Assembly (NCBI GenBank): GCA_022605425.2
Contig: JAKIMF020000004.1
Span: 555,501-619,500 of the forward strand
Length of the DNA: 64,000 bases
Reading direction: 5' to 3'
From: Hamiltosporidium tvaerminnensis
Lineage: Eukaryota; Microsporidia; Dubosqiidae
The notes beneath the pieces are model-generated. The model did no database searches. It saw only the letters and a program-made list of their open reading frames with translations, and was not told the DNA's origin. This document shows positions 42,517 to 55,044 of this stretch, piece by piece (position 1 is the stretch's first letter; the number at the start of each line of letters is the position of its first letter). The translations under genes were made by a program, and so were the position numbers.

Positions 42517-45500
42517 GATTCTGGGATGTTTGTAAATAACCATTATAAAATATAGCTTGGAAAGACCATGCATCAGTTATATACGAGGATATATATCCAT
42601 GGTCATAAATAATTATTAATTTTATTTATATTATTCTATAAGTGTATTTATATCGAAACCAAAATGCGATGAATAATTAAAATTAGTTTAAAAACTTCAT
42701 TTTATAAGTCAGATATATATGAAAATATTTTTATTTAAAATATCTTTGAAATGAAAAAATGTGTCAAATAAACAATATAAATGGTTTGATGATATAAATT
42801 CGCTCATACTCTACCAGTTCGAGACATATAGGTTATTAAATATGAGATAAGCCTTGAAAATAATTCGTAGATTTTCTAACATAAATATTAATTTTTGCAA
42901 TAAACCAGCGAGTAAACATGAAAAAATTATAATTTTTATTTTAAATGAATCATTTTGTTTTTTAAACTTGTATTTCAAGGTTGGTTAATTTAAGTGTTTA
43001 TAATTTTATTGTTTAGGTCATAACTTCTATTTATGTACTTTTTTTATAATATATATGAATGTGGTAGTTTCAATTTATATTTATGTGCCACTAATATATT
43101 CATCTTGAAATTTAGTTTTCTATTTTCAGGTTCGTCACTAAATTTTTTAGTTTATTTTAACTTCTATGTCATTACAGCTTATAGATTTTTATAAATTACT
43201 ATTTACTTTATTTATACAATAAACGTTACAATAATAATTGGGTCTTAGATGGAGATTATTTTTAATTTAATTGATTAAAATATTAATGAGAATATGTAAA
43301 TATCTTTGATAGAAAACATATTTTTGTTTTTAAGCACATCTAAGACTGATTTAATATCTTAGAAGTTATCTATAATTGCTTAATTAATTCAAATCATTGC
43401 AATATTATTGAAATCCATATAAATTAAATTTATTTTGGCGAAATGAATGTTTAAAAATTATTTTAGGTATTAAAAATCAAAGTTTAAATTTAAACTAATG
43501 TTGATGGCATTAAATTTTTTGCCTTCATTTTTACAAAATGTTTTAATTTAAATAATATGTATAGGATCAAAAATATTTATATGAAAAAAAACAATTTACT
43601 ATTCTTCATTTTTTAGATATCGAATCCATTGCATTTATAAATAATAAGAAACGTGGCTCGTATTATTCTAAAAAAATTAATTTACATATTATAATTCCAA
43701 ATTAATATGAAATTATATTTTTTTAATGAAAATTAATACCGATGAAGGAATTTAGAAGTTAATAAATTTAAATAAAGCTTGGTAGAAAACGCAATTCTAA
43801 ATATAATTTTGATTTTTAAAGGGTTCATTTCTGAAAATACATCAAACATGATCGTATTTCATCCTATTTCAAGAAACAAGCAAAAAATGAAACTAAATTA
43901 GCATTTTTGAATTTTGCTGATTTAAGATTTGTAAAAATATCTTGTAATTAGTAAGGAATAAAAAATATTAATTGCCGCACTTACAATTAATTTTGATATT
44001 GCTCTCCAATTAAAATCATATATTAAGTAAATTTTTTATATTTTAAAAGATATGTGTGAATAAATCAATATATTAAAAAAATATTTTGATCGTTGTTTTT
44101 GTAAGTTAAACTATGTTTTAAAAGCCTTTAAATTAAGAATTCAGATAATTAGTCTATTTTTGAGGTAATCGTAAAAATTCTTACGAAAAAATTTATAATT
44201 TAATGAAAATTTTGAACTCTAATTGAGTAACGAACGAAACTAAAAATACAATCTATATGAATATAAAATCTCTAATAATTTGTTTCGTTTTCGAGAGACA
44301 CGGTTACATTCATAAATTTTATATAAGATTATATTGTTTGTGATAAATTTATTATCTTATATTGCCAAAATGTTTTTTTAAAGTTTAAAATTTATAATGA
44401 ACGCAGAATTATAACTATAGTACTGCGAATAAACCATAATAAAAATAATTTGTATAATATTATATTGATTAAAAAAACATGAAAACCTAACCAGTAACTA
44501 ATAATAAATTGATTGAAACTGGATGTATAGATGGCTTACGGGCTTGAAAAATGGAATTTTTTATAAATAAAGTAGATTTTCTTCCGAAAATTATAATCAA
44601 ATAAAATCTTTAATTTCTAGAATACCGTATATCAATTTATAAATGTAAAAAATTAAAGTTTCTGAATTTCCAAGCTGTATAAAAATTTGTAGTAAAATAT
44701 TATATTCAAACTTATACGAAACATAAATAAATGATTATGGCAGCGGAAAATTATATTATACGTTGATAACAAAGTAAAATAGAAAATATTTGGAATGAAT
44801 TTTGAATTTTTTGAAAATAAATGCGTTTTCAAGAAAATATATTAAGATTTTAAATATTTTTGCTGTAATCTATACCTTTCATATTATAAAGAAATATTTA
44901 ATCCGGTATTTCTAAATATTTTCATTACAACAATTATAAATTAAATTTATAAAAGAAACAATAATTTATTGTATATTTGTAAGTTATAATGCCATATAAA
45001 TTAAGATTTAAATGTGGCAATGTTATTGTTTTCTTTTTTCACATTAAATAGATAAATAATTTTTTTTGTACTTTAATTTATTTTAAAAACCTTATATTTT
45101 TATTATTGCTCGCTTTTTAAGATATTTTAAAATGAAATGTTTTGATAGATTCTAATCAAAAAAAATTATTTGAGTTTACAATAATTTTAATTTTTAAGAT
45201 TTACAAACAAGAAATATTTAACTATTTTCAGGTCTATTTTTTGCGCTTATTGATAATTATAAATGATTTGGTTTTTGTATAATCATAAATATCGTAACTA
45301 GTAAGATGCTATATAATTCGTATATTTTGAAGAGTGTATAATGAACAAATAAATAAAATTTCTATATTTTAAATTCATATGAAATCGAGATATCAATTTA
45401 AATGATTATTTTATGGATATTTTAATGCTAATATTAAAAGAGTAAACCCCAATATTTTCTCCTTACGATAAGATCTCCTTAAACTTAGGTTTACATGAGA

Positions 45501-46475
45501 AATATCGAGATTATAATCATAATTGTTGAACATAGGATTTACTATGAAATCAAAGATAAAATTTCGGTGAAAAAATTGAAAATAAAATTGCTATTTTAAA
45601 ACAAAAAACAAATAAATTTCTAAATTTAAACAAGATACAATGTTACATCGAATGTACTATGATAATACACATTAAATGAATATTAAAGAAGTGCAACCTT
45701 TGATTTTAGTATATTTTAAAATTCTATATAGATTAGGTTTCCTTGTTGACACAACTAAAATCTTATCAAAAGATAACTGACTTAAATTTTATTTTTAACA
45801 TTAATAATTACCCAATAATGATAATTTGTACAACTTTTTATTAACTATTAATCTATATATTTTAAATCTTTGATTTGTTAAAATGATATTTTAAAATATT
45901 GAACAATCAGAAATATAATCTCAGACAAAATTTTTAATGGTTATTCACAGATACAATTATCTAATCTAAAAATGAAGTTTAAATTGCCAAAAATACATAT
46001 ATAGCGATTGAATTATATTGAATATTTATTGGAGAGAAAAATAATTTTAAAACGTAGATAGATGTTCGACTTCGCCAAAATCTATAATTGTATTATATCA
46101 TATCGAGCTTTTATTTCAAATTACTTTTTTAAAAAGTTAAAAGTTCGATGGGATATGATGTTTGTAAAAATTATAATAGAATATTTTAAATTAAACTCGT
46201 TATAAGAAATTAAAAACTCTCTGATACTAATCATTCATAACAAAAACTTCATGTTTCGGTCCCAAATCATTAAATTTTACTTAAAATTTAATAATCATAT
46301 TTTATCAAGTTAATAATCATTTTCGTTTACCATATCAATCTTTAATTTTAAATTTAAAATTATTGTATAATTCTGTTACAATTATTTTAAAAAATCAATT
46401 TTTACAAAACGTCTTATCATTAAAATACGAAACAGTGTTTCATGTTTGTATAAAACAATGTAAACATTTTTTTGT

Positions 46476-47051
46476 ATGTCTTCACTGAAATGTGTAATTG
46501 TTGGTGATGGTGGTGTAGGAAAAACATGGCTGATTACTACTTTTATAACAAATGAAAGTCCACAAGCATATTTACCCACAGTCTTTGACAATTTTACTGC
46601 AACAATACAATATAAGAATAAAAGACATGTTCTTTCTTTGTGGGATACATCAGGACAAGAAGAATATTCTCAACTTAGAGCTCTTTCATATCCACAAACT
46701 GATGTTTTTATACTGTGCTATGCGGTAAATAACGTGGTTAGTTTTAATAATATAAAAGCTAAGTGGTATTGTGAACTCAAACAATTCAATAAACCAATTC
46801 TTTTAGTTGCTACAAAAGTTGATACCAGAACAAATAATACAAATAACGACATGGTTACACCCGAAAAAGGAATTGATTTACAAAAAAAGTTACATATTAA
46901 TGATTTTATAGAATGTTCTGCACTTAAGAAAACCAAAATAAAAGAGGTGTTTGAAAAAGCAATAGAATGCACGTATAAATCCAAAAAACGGTCTTCGTTT
47001 TTCTCTTCTTGTTTTGGTTGTTGCTGTCATAAAACAGCTGTAAAGAATTAA
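46476..47051 (+). CDS. Rho-family small GTPase (Rac/Cdc42-like) without a CAAX box
   Basis: The 191-residue product has every G motif: P-loop GDGGVGKT (10-17), effector loop YLPTVFDNF (32-40) with Thr35, WDTSGQEEY (56-64) with Gln61, TKVD (113-116) and ECSAL (146-150). YPQTDVFILCY (72-82) is Rho-specific. The Rho insert helix is shortened (TNNTNNDM). After a basic KSKKR stretch (168-172) the tail is CFGCCCHKTAVKN, which does not end in a CAAX prenylation signal. Membrane attachment may rely on palmitoylation of the cysteine cluster. Rho GTPases direct actin and cell polarity in fungi. No CCC signal precedes the ATG. Confidence 0.92.
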   Translation: MSSLKCVIVGDGGVGKTWLITTFITNESPQAYLPTVFDNFTATIQYKNKRHVLSLWDTSGQEEYSQLRALSYPQTDVFILCYAVNNVVSFNNIKAKWYCELKQFNKPILLVATKVDTRTNNTNNDMVTPEKGIDLQKKLHINDFIECSALKKTKIKEVFEKAIECTYKSKKRSSFFSSCFGCCCHKTAVKN

Positions 47052-48389
47052 ATATTCAATACCTTTTTTACATCTTTACCTATTTTTATAGATTATTAAT
47101 ATTTTGATTCTTTGATTTAATATCATATATGAATAAATTAAATACTATTATAAACTATTTTTTCAATATTCTAATATTGTTTAGAACTCGTAACACGAGT
47201 AGTACACGAAGTCCAAATTTTTTTTGTTTTTCAACGTTTTTTAGATAAATATGGTTTTTGTTCGTTGGATGTCAGTTTGACACCAAACTGCTGAACTACA
47301 AAGAATATAGAACGTACCAATGTCTAAATAAAAATTATAAAGAGCCCTGTATGCTTAAAGTATACTATCTTTATAACTAAATATTTGAACACACTAATAT
47401 TCGAATTGCCTATAATTATGGTTTCCGTTTTTTATCATGGAGTATTAAATACTCGTGATTTAGCGAAATAAGAAGTTTTTCATAACCTTTTTTACACAAT
47501 TATACTTCTTAATAAAAATATTTATTCATAGATATTCTTCTTAAAATCTATGTTAATAAATAAATTCTTAAATTTAATTTTTTTGAATACGATACGACCA
47601 AATTTCAAATTTCATTGATAAACATACAGACTTAATGTTTGGTAATCATATTTTATAGCGAAACTAAATAAAAAATGTGGCTTGATGTTAAGAAAAGGCT
47701 TCCTATGAAAAACTTTTTTCACCTGCGATTTATAATTAAATTATATAAATCCTAAAGAATTATCTTCGTAATTCAGATAGGGATGAAAAACTTGTTATTT
47801 TTCATTTTCGCATTGGTTTTGTATAATTAAAGTGATAAAATTTACTTTTCACATATACTTGTGCTCATAAAAAAATACATAGAAAAGTTATTCGACGTAT
47901 TTGATAAATGTTTTGCGACTACAATACAGTACACAGATTTATATTTAGGGAATTCGCAAGAAGGATAAAAAAATCCAAAAAATGGACTTTATAATCTTAA
48001 AACCAATTATAAACGTAATGTTTTCGCACTGAAAACTATCAAAAAATATTGTAAAAGCAATATTTAACTTAAAATATAGCTTAGATTTCAACAGGAGCTT
48101 TAAGAAAAAATCAATGAAACATCTAATATGATAAAGAGCTAATTTTTTTAACTATAAAAAATTTTATTGAATTAATATCACATCATTTTGAATAGACGCA
48201 GCAATATATTCGGTTTCGTTAAATTTCACAGATATAATTTAAAATAGATAACCGAATAATCAAACCTTTATAATTATCTATGATACGAGTACATATTAAT
48301 ACCGCTCGTCTAAAGAACCCATGTAAAATCGCTTACACACGACATCGGTTTTCTGGACGGCATTAACACTTGTTGTCAAATGTGTTATT

Positions 48390-48680
48390 ACAGGTGCAAT
48401 ATACCGTTAGCTCTATCTAGACCAGCAGTGTTCACAATCCCTACATAATTAGATCAAAATATATTTTTAAGCAAGATATACGATTGTGATTATCATTTAA
48501 TCTATCTAAAGACCGAAATTATATCAAATTCTTATATCTTGAAGTTAGATTTTTAAATATAAAGTATTTTCCGTATCTTTCAGGCGATAATCTTTCTAAC
48601 ACAACTTAGCAAGGGAAATTTTCATGGACTTACATGTCAAATACCGACTATCATAGGAGTTTTTTTGTAATATACTTACA
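48390..48680 (+). mobile_element. decayed copy of repeat family 1 (copy 6)
   Basis: Fragments occur in the same order as the 730-bp element: TTTAAGCAAGATATA, CAGGCGATAATCTTTCTAAC, TTAGCAAGG, and ACATGTCAAATACC (compare CAGGCGCTAAGTCTTCTAAC, GAGCAAGG, ACATGGCAATTACC). Strongly diverged and incomplete. Confidence 0.6.
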
Positions 48681-48776
48681 ATAACACTGCGTAACATGTT
48701 TCTTACGAAACCTTTGCTTTTAAAGACACTGATTTTTACAATTTATATAAAAAATCAAAACTGTAGTATCATATTC

Positions 48777-48983
48777 TATCATCATCGCTGCTACAGCCCT
48801 GCACGAGTTTTGGCCGGTCATCGTAATACCGCCTACAGGTCTTTTTCTGGTGAATATTTACTTTTTCAGGTTTCGTAAGAAGATGGTTTTAATGGGTGGG
48901 TTGCTAGCCCTACGCCCAAATCGGAGAATCTGTCCTTTTAGTCGCCTATTTTGAAAACCAGGGAATACTCCAAACCGATTCAG
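48777..48983 (-). repeat. short interspersed repeat family 2, copy 3
   Basis: Reverse orientation. Landmarks read on the minus strand are AATAGGCGACTAAAAGGACAG, GGGCGTAGGGCTAGCAACCC, TTACGAAACC and GCAGGGCTGTAGCAGCGATG, ending in a GAT-type tail. Confidence 0.75.
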
Positions 48984-49992
48984 TTCTTGAAATGGTTAAA
49001 AAACAGTATAAATATAGCATGCTTCTATTTTTTCACCTTTTCTAAGGTTTTGAAAATTAAAAAAGGTTAAATATTAATCTACACTTCATTTTTATAATCA
49101 GCAAATGTCGACGAAGAAGAATCCCATGTAAATTTTAAATGGACTGGAAAGGTGTAGGATACCAATATTAGTGTTCGAATTAAGAATATTACTCTTTTGA
49201 TATGTTCATAAATCTAATACAAACAAGAATACTGTGCAGAAGTAGAATATTAATTCAGTTCAAAGCTTTTTATAGGTTCAAAAAAATATTTCCATTACAT
49301 TTTGTTCATCAACTTTTTTTTAATTTACTATACCATAAGACTAATATTGAAAAATATATCGTTTTAGTTTTTTAAGTTTTTTTTAAACTGTAACATAAAT
49401 TCAGAGCACTTTATACGGGTTTTTGAATATTTTTAGTTGGATTTGAAATGGTAGAATAGAATTAATGTTAAATTGCCTTTTTTCCACACATTGATTTAGC
49501 TGTATTCTACGCAATAATGTGATAAAAAAGGTACTTTAAATAAATCTTCTGATTCTATTTTGTTTAAAATAAGACATTTATAATAAAACAAAAGAATTCC
49601 TGTTTCCGACAACAAAAAGATGTCATTTAATGAATGCAAACGAAAAAGAATGCAAAGTCTGATAAAAATAGATGGAAAATTTGACAATATAAACAAATAT
49701 CAATGAGCTAAAGTTCGGAACAATTAAAATAAATTAAAACAGAAGAAAAAAGAGAAAATATAAGCTTCTGAATTTTTAATATGAAGTTCTCAAAGGCAAG
49801 TAAAAATTTGAATATTTAAGTCTAAAAAAATAGGCGAGTAAACAGATCAGATAGTGGTATAAAAGTATAAATGAAAATATTATTAAATTATGGCTTGTAG
49901 TGTTGCATTTAAGAAGGCATGGCTACTTTATTCTTATTTTTTTGTTGTATTGAAAATTATCTCGGTTTCTTTGGGTTTAAAGGTCAGTAAAT

Positions 49993-52398
49993 TTATAAAT
50001 CGTTATAAATCTTAGTCTTTTTGGAAAAATTCATATAGGAATATTCACTTTTTTCTAGTATATAAAGATCAATTCGACATATGTTCAAGTTGAACAAAAG
50101 TTTTAATAATTTTTTATCGTTGGAATCTTTTGACCGAATTCCAACCTCTAAAACTTTAAGTTTTTTAAAATTTAAAATAGATTGAATTTCAGAAATTTCA
50201 AATTTATCAACCAAAATATCGAGTTTAAATATTGTATTTTTGATATTAACTTGGAGTATTTTCAATAAAGTGTCCAAATCGCGATACTTTCTTTGAACAC
50301 TCAATTCCAAATATCTTAGGGTTTTTAATTTTGAAAAAATCTGGATATCGTCTGGGCATAAAGAACCGATGTGGTATTTAAGTTCGGTAATGTTTTCTAA
50401 ATTCAAAAAATATGAAAAAACATACAAAACACTGAACAATGTATAGTTGGAAATTTCAGATATGTTTTCATATGATATGGATTTCAATTGTGGCAACTTT
50501 CGGGAATTTCTTGGGTGTAAATCGTTTATTCGTTTATTTAATAAAGCCTCGCTGTTTTTTAAGGTTTGATGGTCATGCAGTCTAAAATAAATAAATTTTA
50601 GTGAAATGTTTCTGTTTAGAAAGTAGAACAAATTTTCGTTTGGCGAACCAATAAGATCTTTGAATCCTATATAGATAATAGATTCGTTATAAGTATGAAT
50701 TTCATCTATATTTGTTTCTTCTGAAACTTTAAACATATCAAACCAAACCGAAATCAATCGTGGCGAGCAAAGTATAGCATGAAACAACTTATTCGTTAAT
50801 TTTATATTCTTAAATACCAAATTTTTCAAGAATATAAAGGATTTTAAAAACTCATAGGAATCTAAATAGTTTGATTTCACACTTATAAAATCCATTTTTA
50901 ATCGTTTAATCAAATTAAAATCGAATATTTTTGTAAAATAACTCGCATTATATGATTCTTTTTGAAGAGCTATGTTAAAACCTATACAAAAATTCTTAAG
51001 ATTTCTAGTTAAAAAATTTTCTAGATTAGTTTTTGAATCCAAACTTTCTATATCTTGATATAAATCTATGAAAATCGTATTGGGTCTTGTAAATAATTGA
51101 ATAACTGATTCCATTCGTATTTCTTCTAGAAACAGTCTATAAATACGTATTTTTATAAATTTAATCGATTTTGCTATTTTAAATTCCTCATTCGGATAAT
51201 GAATTACATCAGGATATACTTTTAGGAATTCCAAGGTAAGTTTTTCAATGTTTCTAAAATATGATATCACTTTCATAAAATCTTCATATGAAATTGAATC
51301 CACAAATATCACCTTTACAGTTTCTTTTGAATTTAAAAATCCACATTTATGTAATTTATATAATATCGTTAGTGTTTCTTTGGTGATCGCGACAGTAATT
51401 TTTTTAAAATGTGGAGGTAGTAAGGCAACCATCTCATCTACTTCAGACATATTTCTTTTATCTGAAAATCCGACGTGAACTTTATCAACGAAAAAAACCC
51501 GGATCAAATTTCGCCATATACATCTAGATGCCGCTTTTTTTAAATATTTATGTAAATTACATGTTCTAAACATCACGAAACAAATTTCGTCGTATGTTTT
51601 GTATTTTTTATGCAAATATAACGTGTTTGTATATTCCATTGGATCATATTCAGTGAATAATTCATAGATCAAAGTTTTGCTAACGAAATAAGATTTAAAA
51701 AAAAAGGCAATTAGATCACATACATGAAAATTATTATAGTCTTTAAAGTTTAATATCAAGCTAGAAGCTACTCTTGCAAAAGTTGCATCCGTTATCATAG
51801 AATAATAAACCATAGTTTTTATAAATAATTCATATTTTTCATCTCTTTTAACTCTAAATATATTCAAATGTTTCAAAATCTCAAAAACCATTTGTGGCTT
51901 TATCTGCCTAAAAATATTGCCTTCGGTCTTTAATATTTCAATTAAATACATGGATGTTGAAAAATCATGCTTATTCATGTATATTTTGACCTCAGCTTGA
52001 TTTTCGAGAATTCTTTCGTCAAAAAATACCGATGAAAAAAATGTATCGCTTGGATATTTAATTTTAAAATTCTTGATATAATTTTTAGGAGATAATGTCT
52101 GGCAGCTCTCTAATTTGCCGTTTTTCTCCAGGGAACATGTATTCGTGCTTAGGAAATAGTAATTATCTCTACATGACTGAAAGCAATCGTCTCCAATTTC
52201 ATCGATCTCTAAAAACTGCACTGTTAAGCAATTAATCGAGCTGTTTATAGAGAAAAATGGTAGCATACTGCGATTTATTCGCATTATTAGGAAAAATATT
52301 TTTTTTAGGAAATAAATACTATTGGGTAACATATAAGAACATTTCAGACCACATTTAGTCGTATTAAAATTTCTACTAAAATTTTCATCTATGATCAT
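49993..52398 (-). CDS. large leucine-rich unknown protein (LRR-like)
   Basis: The 801-residue product is of unknown function. It has many leucine/isoleucine-spaced segments typical of irregular leucine-rich repeats, such as YFRNIEKLTLEFLKV, LKTLRYLELSVQ and NFKKLKVLEVGI, spread from about residue 330 to the end. A cysteine-containing N-terminal part (1-110) includes one hydrophobic segment near 27-50 that could be a membrane or signal segment. No F-box or kinase domain is evident. Microsporidian genomes often carry lineage-specific families of such proteins. No CCC precedes ATG 52398; internal Met codons (for example MLPNSIYF and MRINRSML) are alternative starts. The intact long frame argues for a functional gene. 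Confidence 0.7.
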   Translation of the reverse strand: MIIDENFSRNFNTTKCGLKCSYMLPNSIYFLKKIFFLIMRINRSMLPFFSINSSINCLTVQFLEIDEIGDDCFQSCRDNYYFLSTNTCSLEKNGKLESCQTLSPKNYIKNFKIKYPSDTFFSSVFFDERILENQAEVKIYMNKHDFSTSMYLIEILKTEGNIFRQIKPQMVFEILKHLNIFRVKRDEKYELFIKTMVYYSMITDATFARVASSLILNFKDYNNFHVCDLIAFFFKSYFVSKTLIYELFTEYDPMEYTNTLYLHKKYKTYDEICFVMFRTCNLHKYLKKAASRCIWRNLIRVFFVDKVHVGFSDKRNMSEVDEMVALLPPHFKKITVAITKETLTILYKLHKCGFLNSKETVKVIFVDSISYEDFMKVISYFRNIEKLTLEFLKVYPDVIHYPNEEFKIAKSIKFIKIRIYRLFLEEIRMESVIQLFTRPNTIFIDLYQDIESLDSKTNLENFLTRNLKNFCIGFNIALQKESYNASYFTKIFDFNLIKRLKMDFISVKSNYLDSYEFLKSFIFLKNLVFKNIKLTNKLFHAILCSPRLISVWFDMFKVSEETNIDEIHTYNESIIYIGFKDLIGSPNENLFYFLNRNISLKFIYFRLHDHQTLKNSEALLNKRINDLHPRNSRKLPQLKSISYENISEISNYTLFSVLYVFSYFLNLENITELKYHIGSLCPDDIQIFSKLKTLRYLELSVQRKYRDLDTLLKILQVNIKNTIFKLDILVDKFEISEIQSILNFKKLKVLEVGIRSKDSNDKKLLKLLFNLNICRIDLYILEKSEYSYMNFSKKTKIYNDL

Positions 52399-54115
52399 TT
52401 TTATTGCGGTTAGAAAAATTAATTAAATTAGTTCAAGCATGCAAAAATTAACTACTAAGAAATGGATTGGATACAACGAAACAGTTAAATATATCTAAAG
52501 AGATTAAAGAATTTAGCAGAATTTCATAAATTTAACGGAAAATACTAAAAGAAATAAAACGAATAAAATTTAAGTGAATAGATTAAAAGAAAACAAAATA
52601 TTAAATACATATAAATGGATAAAAAGAAATTAAAAGTAATTAAACAGATTTTAAATAATTGAGAAAATTAAATTACTTAAATTGAATATGAAGTTATTTA
52701 TCTTTGTTTCTTTGGTTTATATCACAGTTTTTGTGTTTCATTGATTAGTTTTTCATATTTTGAGTCCTTGTTTTGAACTCAATCTTTTTATCACAATTAT
52801 TTTCACAAAAAATTTTCTTTTGGTTTTCAATTTTATAATAATCGTTGGCGTATGTGTAGAACAAAAGTTGCCAAACTTTTCAGCACGCGAACCACAAGCA
52901 CTTCTATAAAAAGTCTATAGGGCTAAGAACTCATTAGATTGTAGACCAACGTGCTGAAACGTATTTCTTTAATGTCTATTAATACTATTTTTGGATTAAA
53001 TGTATAAACCATTATCATATGTTTAATTAATAAAAGTGTATCTCAACACTATTTTTAAAGAAAAATATTCAAAATAATTACTGGAATTTTTTAAAAGTCT
53101 TCTAGCTACATAATTAGATAACTTTTATAAATTTACTCGAGGGTTTATTTTCTCTTTAGACACTACCTGACTGTGCACGCAAACCTTTTAAATGAAATAC
53201 AAAAAAAAATATACACAGATCCAAATTAATAGATAAGGCCTTAAGTTGATATTGATGATTTCTACAGTAAAATATTTCATAATTTTAAACAATATTTGGA
53301 AAAGTCTCAACAACATCAATCTCATCAAGAATTTATTATGCCAGTAATTCATTGTAATCTCATTTAATTTTTTAATATAAAATAATAAAAATATGAGTAA
53401 CGGTTTAAAAAAAGTTTAAAACCTAAAAAAATTTGTCTTCGTATTACAAATTCATACTAAAAATTATCAAAAATTGTATTTTCTTATTTAAAAAACACCA
53501 TTCTACAAAAAAACCGTGGACGGCCAGATAAATTGCTCTGCAAGCCGTAGTTTAGATTCCACTGATCCAACCAAATCATCTTTATTTGGAGAATAAAAGG
53601 TGTATCCAACGGGTGTAAAAACTGAGCCCTGGAATTTAATTCCAGTATCATAAAAATACTGACTGGGTATATTTTAGATTTACATAAACGATTCGGTTTC
53701 TAAAGATTTGTATGTATGGGGTAATAATCAAAAAGTAAAATAAACCCAAATTGTATTTTATTTCTATAACCAGTAATTCGTTCTGAAAAGCCGATATCTA
53801 TCATTTTAAAATCACATATAAAATATAAAATATTTATATTTTTTATAATTAATTTGAGGCCAAAAAGTATATTGATTGTATATTCCAAATAAAATTATCC
53901 AGTAGATTATATTATTTAACATTACATACTTAGTAATATAATCTCATGACTTATTTAAACACCATAGTATTGAAATAAGCAAAAATAAAAATACATTTTT
54001 TTAATATAAAAGATATTTTTTCAAATTTTAACATTTCCAAAGCAAAATATGATGTAATTCTTTTAAAATAATATCTAAGATATAAAGAGATATAAGAGAT
54101 ATAAAGATATATAGA

Positions 54116-54130
54116 GAGATATAAAGAATA
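54116..54130 (+). repeat. 15-bp target-site duplication, left copy
   Basis: GAGATATAAAGAATA, repeated at 54861-54875 after repeat copy 5. The surrounding GATATAAAGA-type repeat makes this less certain than the copy 4 duplication. Confidence 0.7.
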
Positions 54131-54860
54131 TTTATTTGGAAATATCACATCTTTTTACAATAGTGGCAAGTGTTATATTTGTTTTCATGACATTAACGCA
54201 GTTCTAGGTTTAACATAAATAACTGCTACCCCAACACTCCATCGGTAACCCCTGCGATACCTACGTCCCAAAGCCTTTCATCTACCAGGTGTGTAGAACC
54301 TAATTAATAGGCGAGGCAGTTGACCGGAGTTCGTTAATGTCCGTTGCATGGAGTGTGATCGAAGGCCGAAGCCCCCCCTGGGCTCCCCCAAGACTATGCA
54401 GCATTCCCACTTACTCTACACTTTCTGAACCCAATAAACTTCTAGCTAAGATATATTTCAGAGATTTACATGGGGTCCACCTAGACAGTGCAATGTCATA
54501 CCAACAGGTATAACCTGCTACTTAGCTCTCCCGGCTTTTAATTGGTTTTATTTTTATATCTCCCAGGCGCTAAGTCTTCTAACCCGAGTGAGCAAGGCTA
54601 GGTTTCCATGCTTTTACATGGCGATTACCTACATGTTCAGCTGCGGTCTGCAATCTGGTTACATAAAAAACTACAAATAAATTCGTAGAAAAAGTTTCAC
54701 CATTTCTTAGACCTCTCCTCCTCATACAAACTCCCATGGAACAACCGAAGATGTAGTGTGGTTTTAGTCCCACCAAAAATCCAAACAATGATCTTCACAC
54801 CAGTTTCACACACTCATTGCCAAGCAGAAAGTTTTTTATGTGGTTATCCTCCCTCCACCT
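54131..54860 (+). mobile_element. 730-bp interspersed repeat family 1, copy 5
   Basis: 730 nt, the same length as copy 4 and very similar throughout. It sits inside a GATATAAAGA simple-repeat tract, with a 15-nt flanking direct repeat. It begins TTTATTTGGAAATATCAC and ends CCCTCCACCT. The minus-strand 69-codon frame (54579-54788) resembles that of copy 2. Confidence 0.92.
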
Positions 54861-54995
54861 GAGATATAAAGAATATAAAGATATATAGAGATATATATTG
54901 AGATATAAAGATATATATTGAGATATATTAAAATATAAAGAATATAAAGAAATATATTGCGATATATTAAAATATAAAGAAATATAAGGAATATA
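54861..54995. repeat. GATATAAAGA-type microsatellite (starts with right target-site copy)
   Basis: Imperfect short repeats of GATATAAAGAATATAAA type. The first 15 nt duplicate 54116-54130. Confidence 0.75.
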
Positions 54996-55044
54996 AAGAA
55001 TAAAAAAACATTTTTTCTAATAATTTTATCTTTATTTAATAATT

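Larger units (their letters stand above)
41777..46475. other. 4.7-kb gene-free stretch
   Basis: No gene is seen. It holds the nested hairpin 42027-42087 and repeat family 2 copy 2 (42284-42516). From 42600 to 46400 it is very AT-rich, and I find no frame, RNA gene or repeat that I can support. Confidence 0.6.
47052..49992. other. 2.9-kb gene-free stretch with two decayed repeats
   Basis: No gene is seen. It contains a decayed family 1 copy (48390-48680) and family 2 copy 3 (48777-48983). Frames at 48696-48878 (+) and 49496-49696 (-) are repeat-derived or unsupported. Confidence 0.6.
52399..55044. other. 2.6-kb spacer with repeat copy 5
   Basis: No gene is seen. A patch at 52855-52960 (AGTTGCCAAACTTTTCAGCA) recalls hAT transposon ends. 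GATATAAAGA-type simple repeats lie at 54070-54130 and 54861-54995, on either side of the 730-bp element. Frames at 53700-54148 and 54579-54788 (-) are not supported. Confidence 0.6.
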
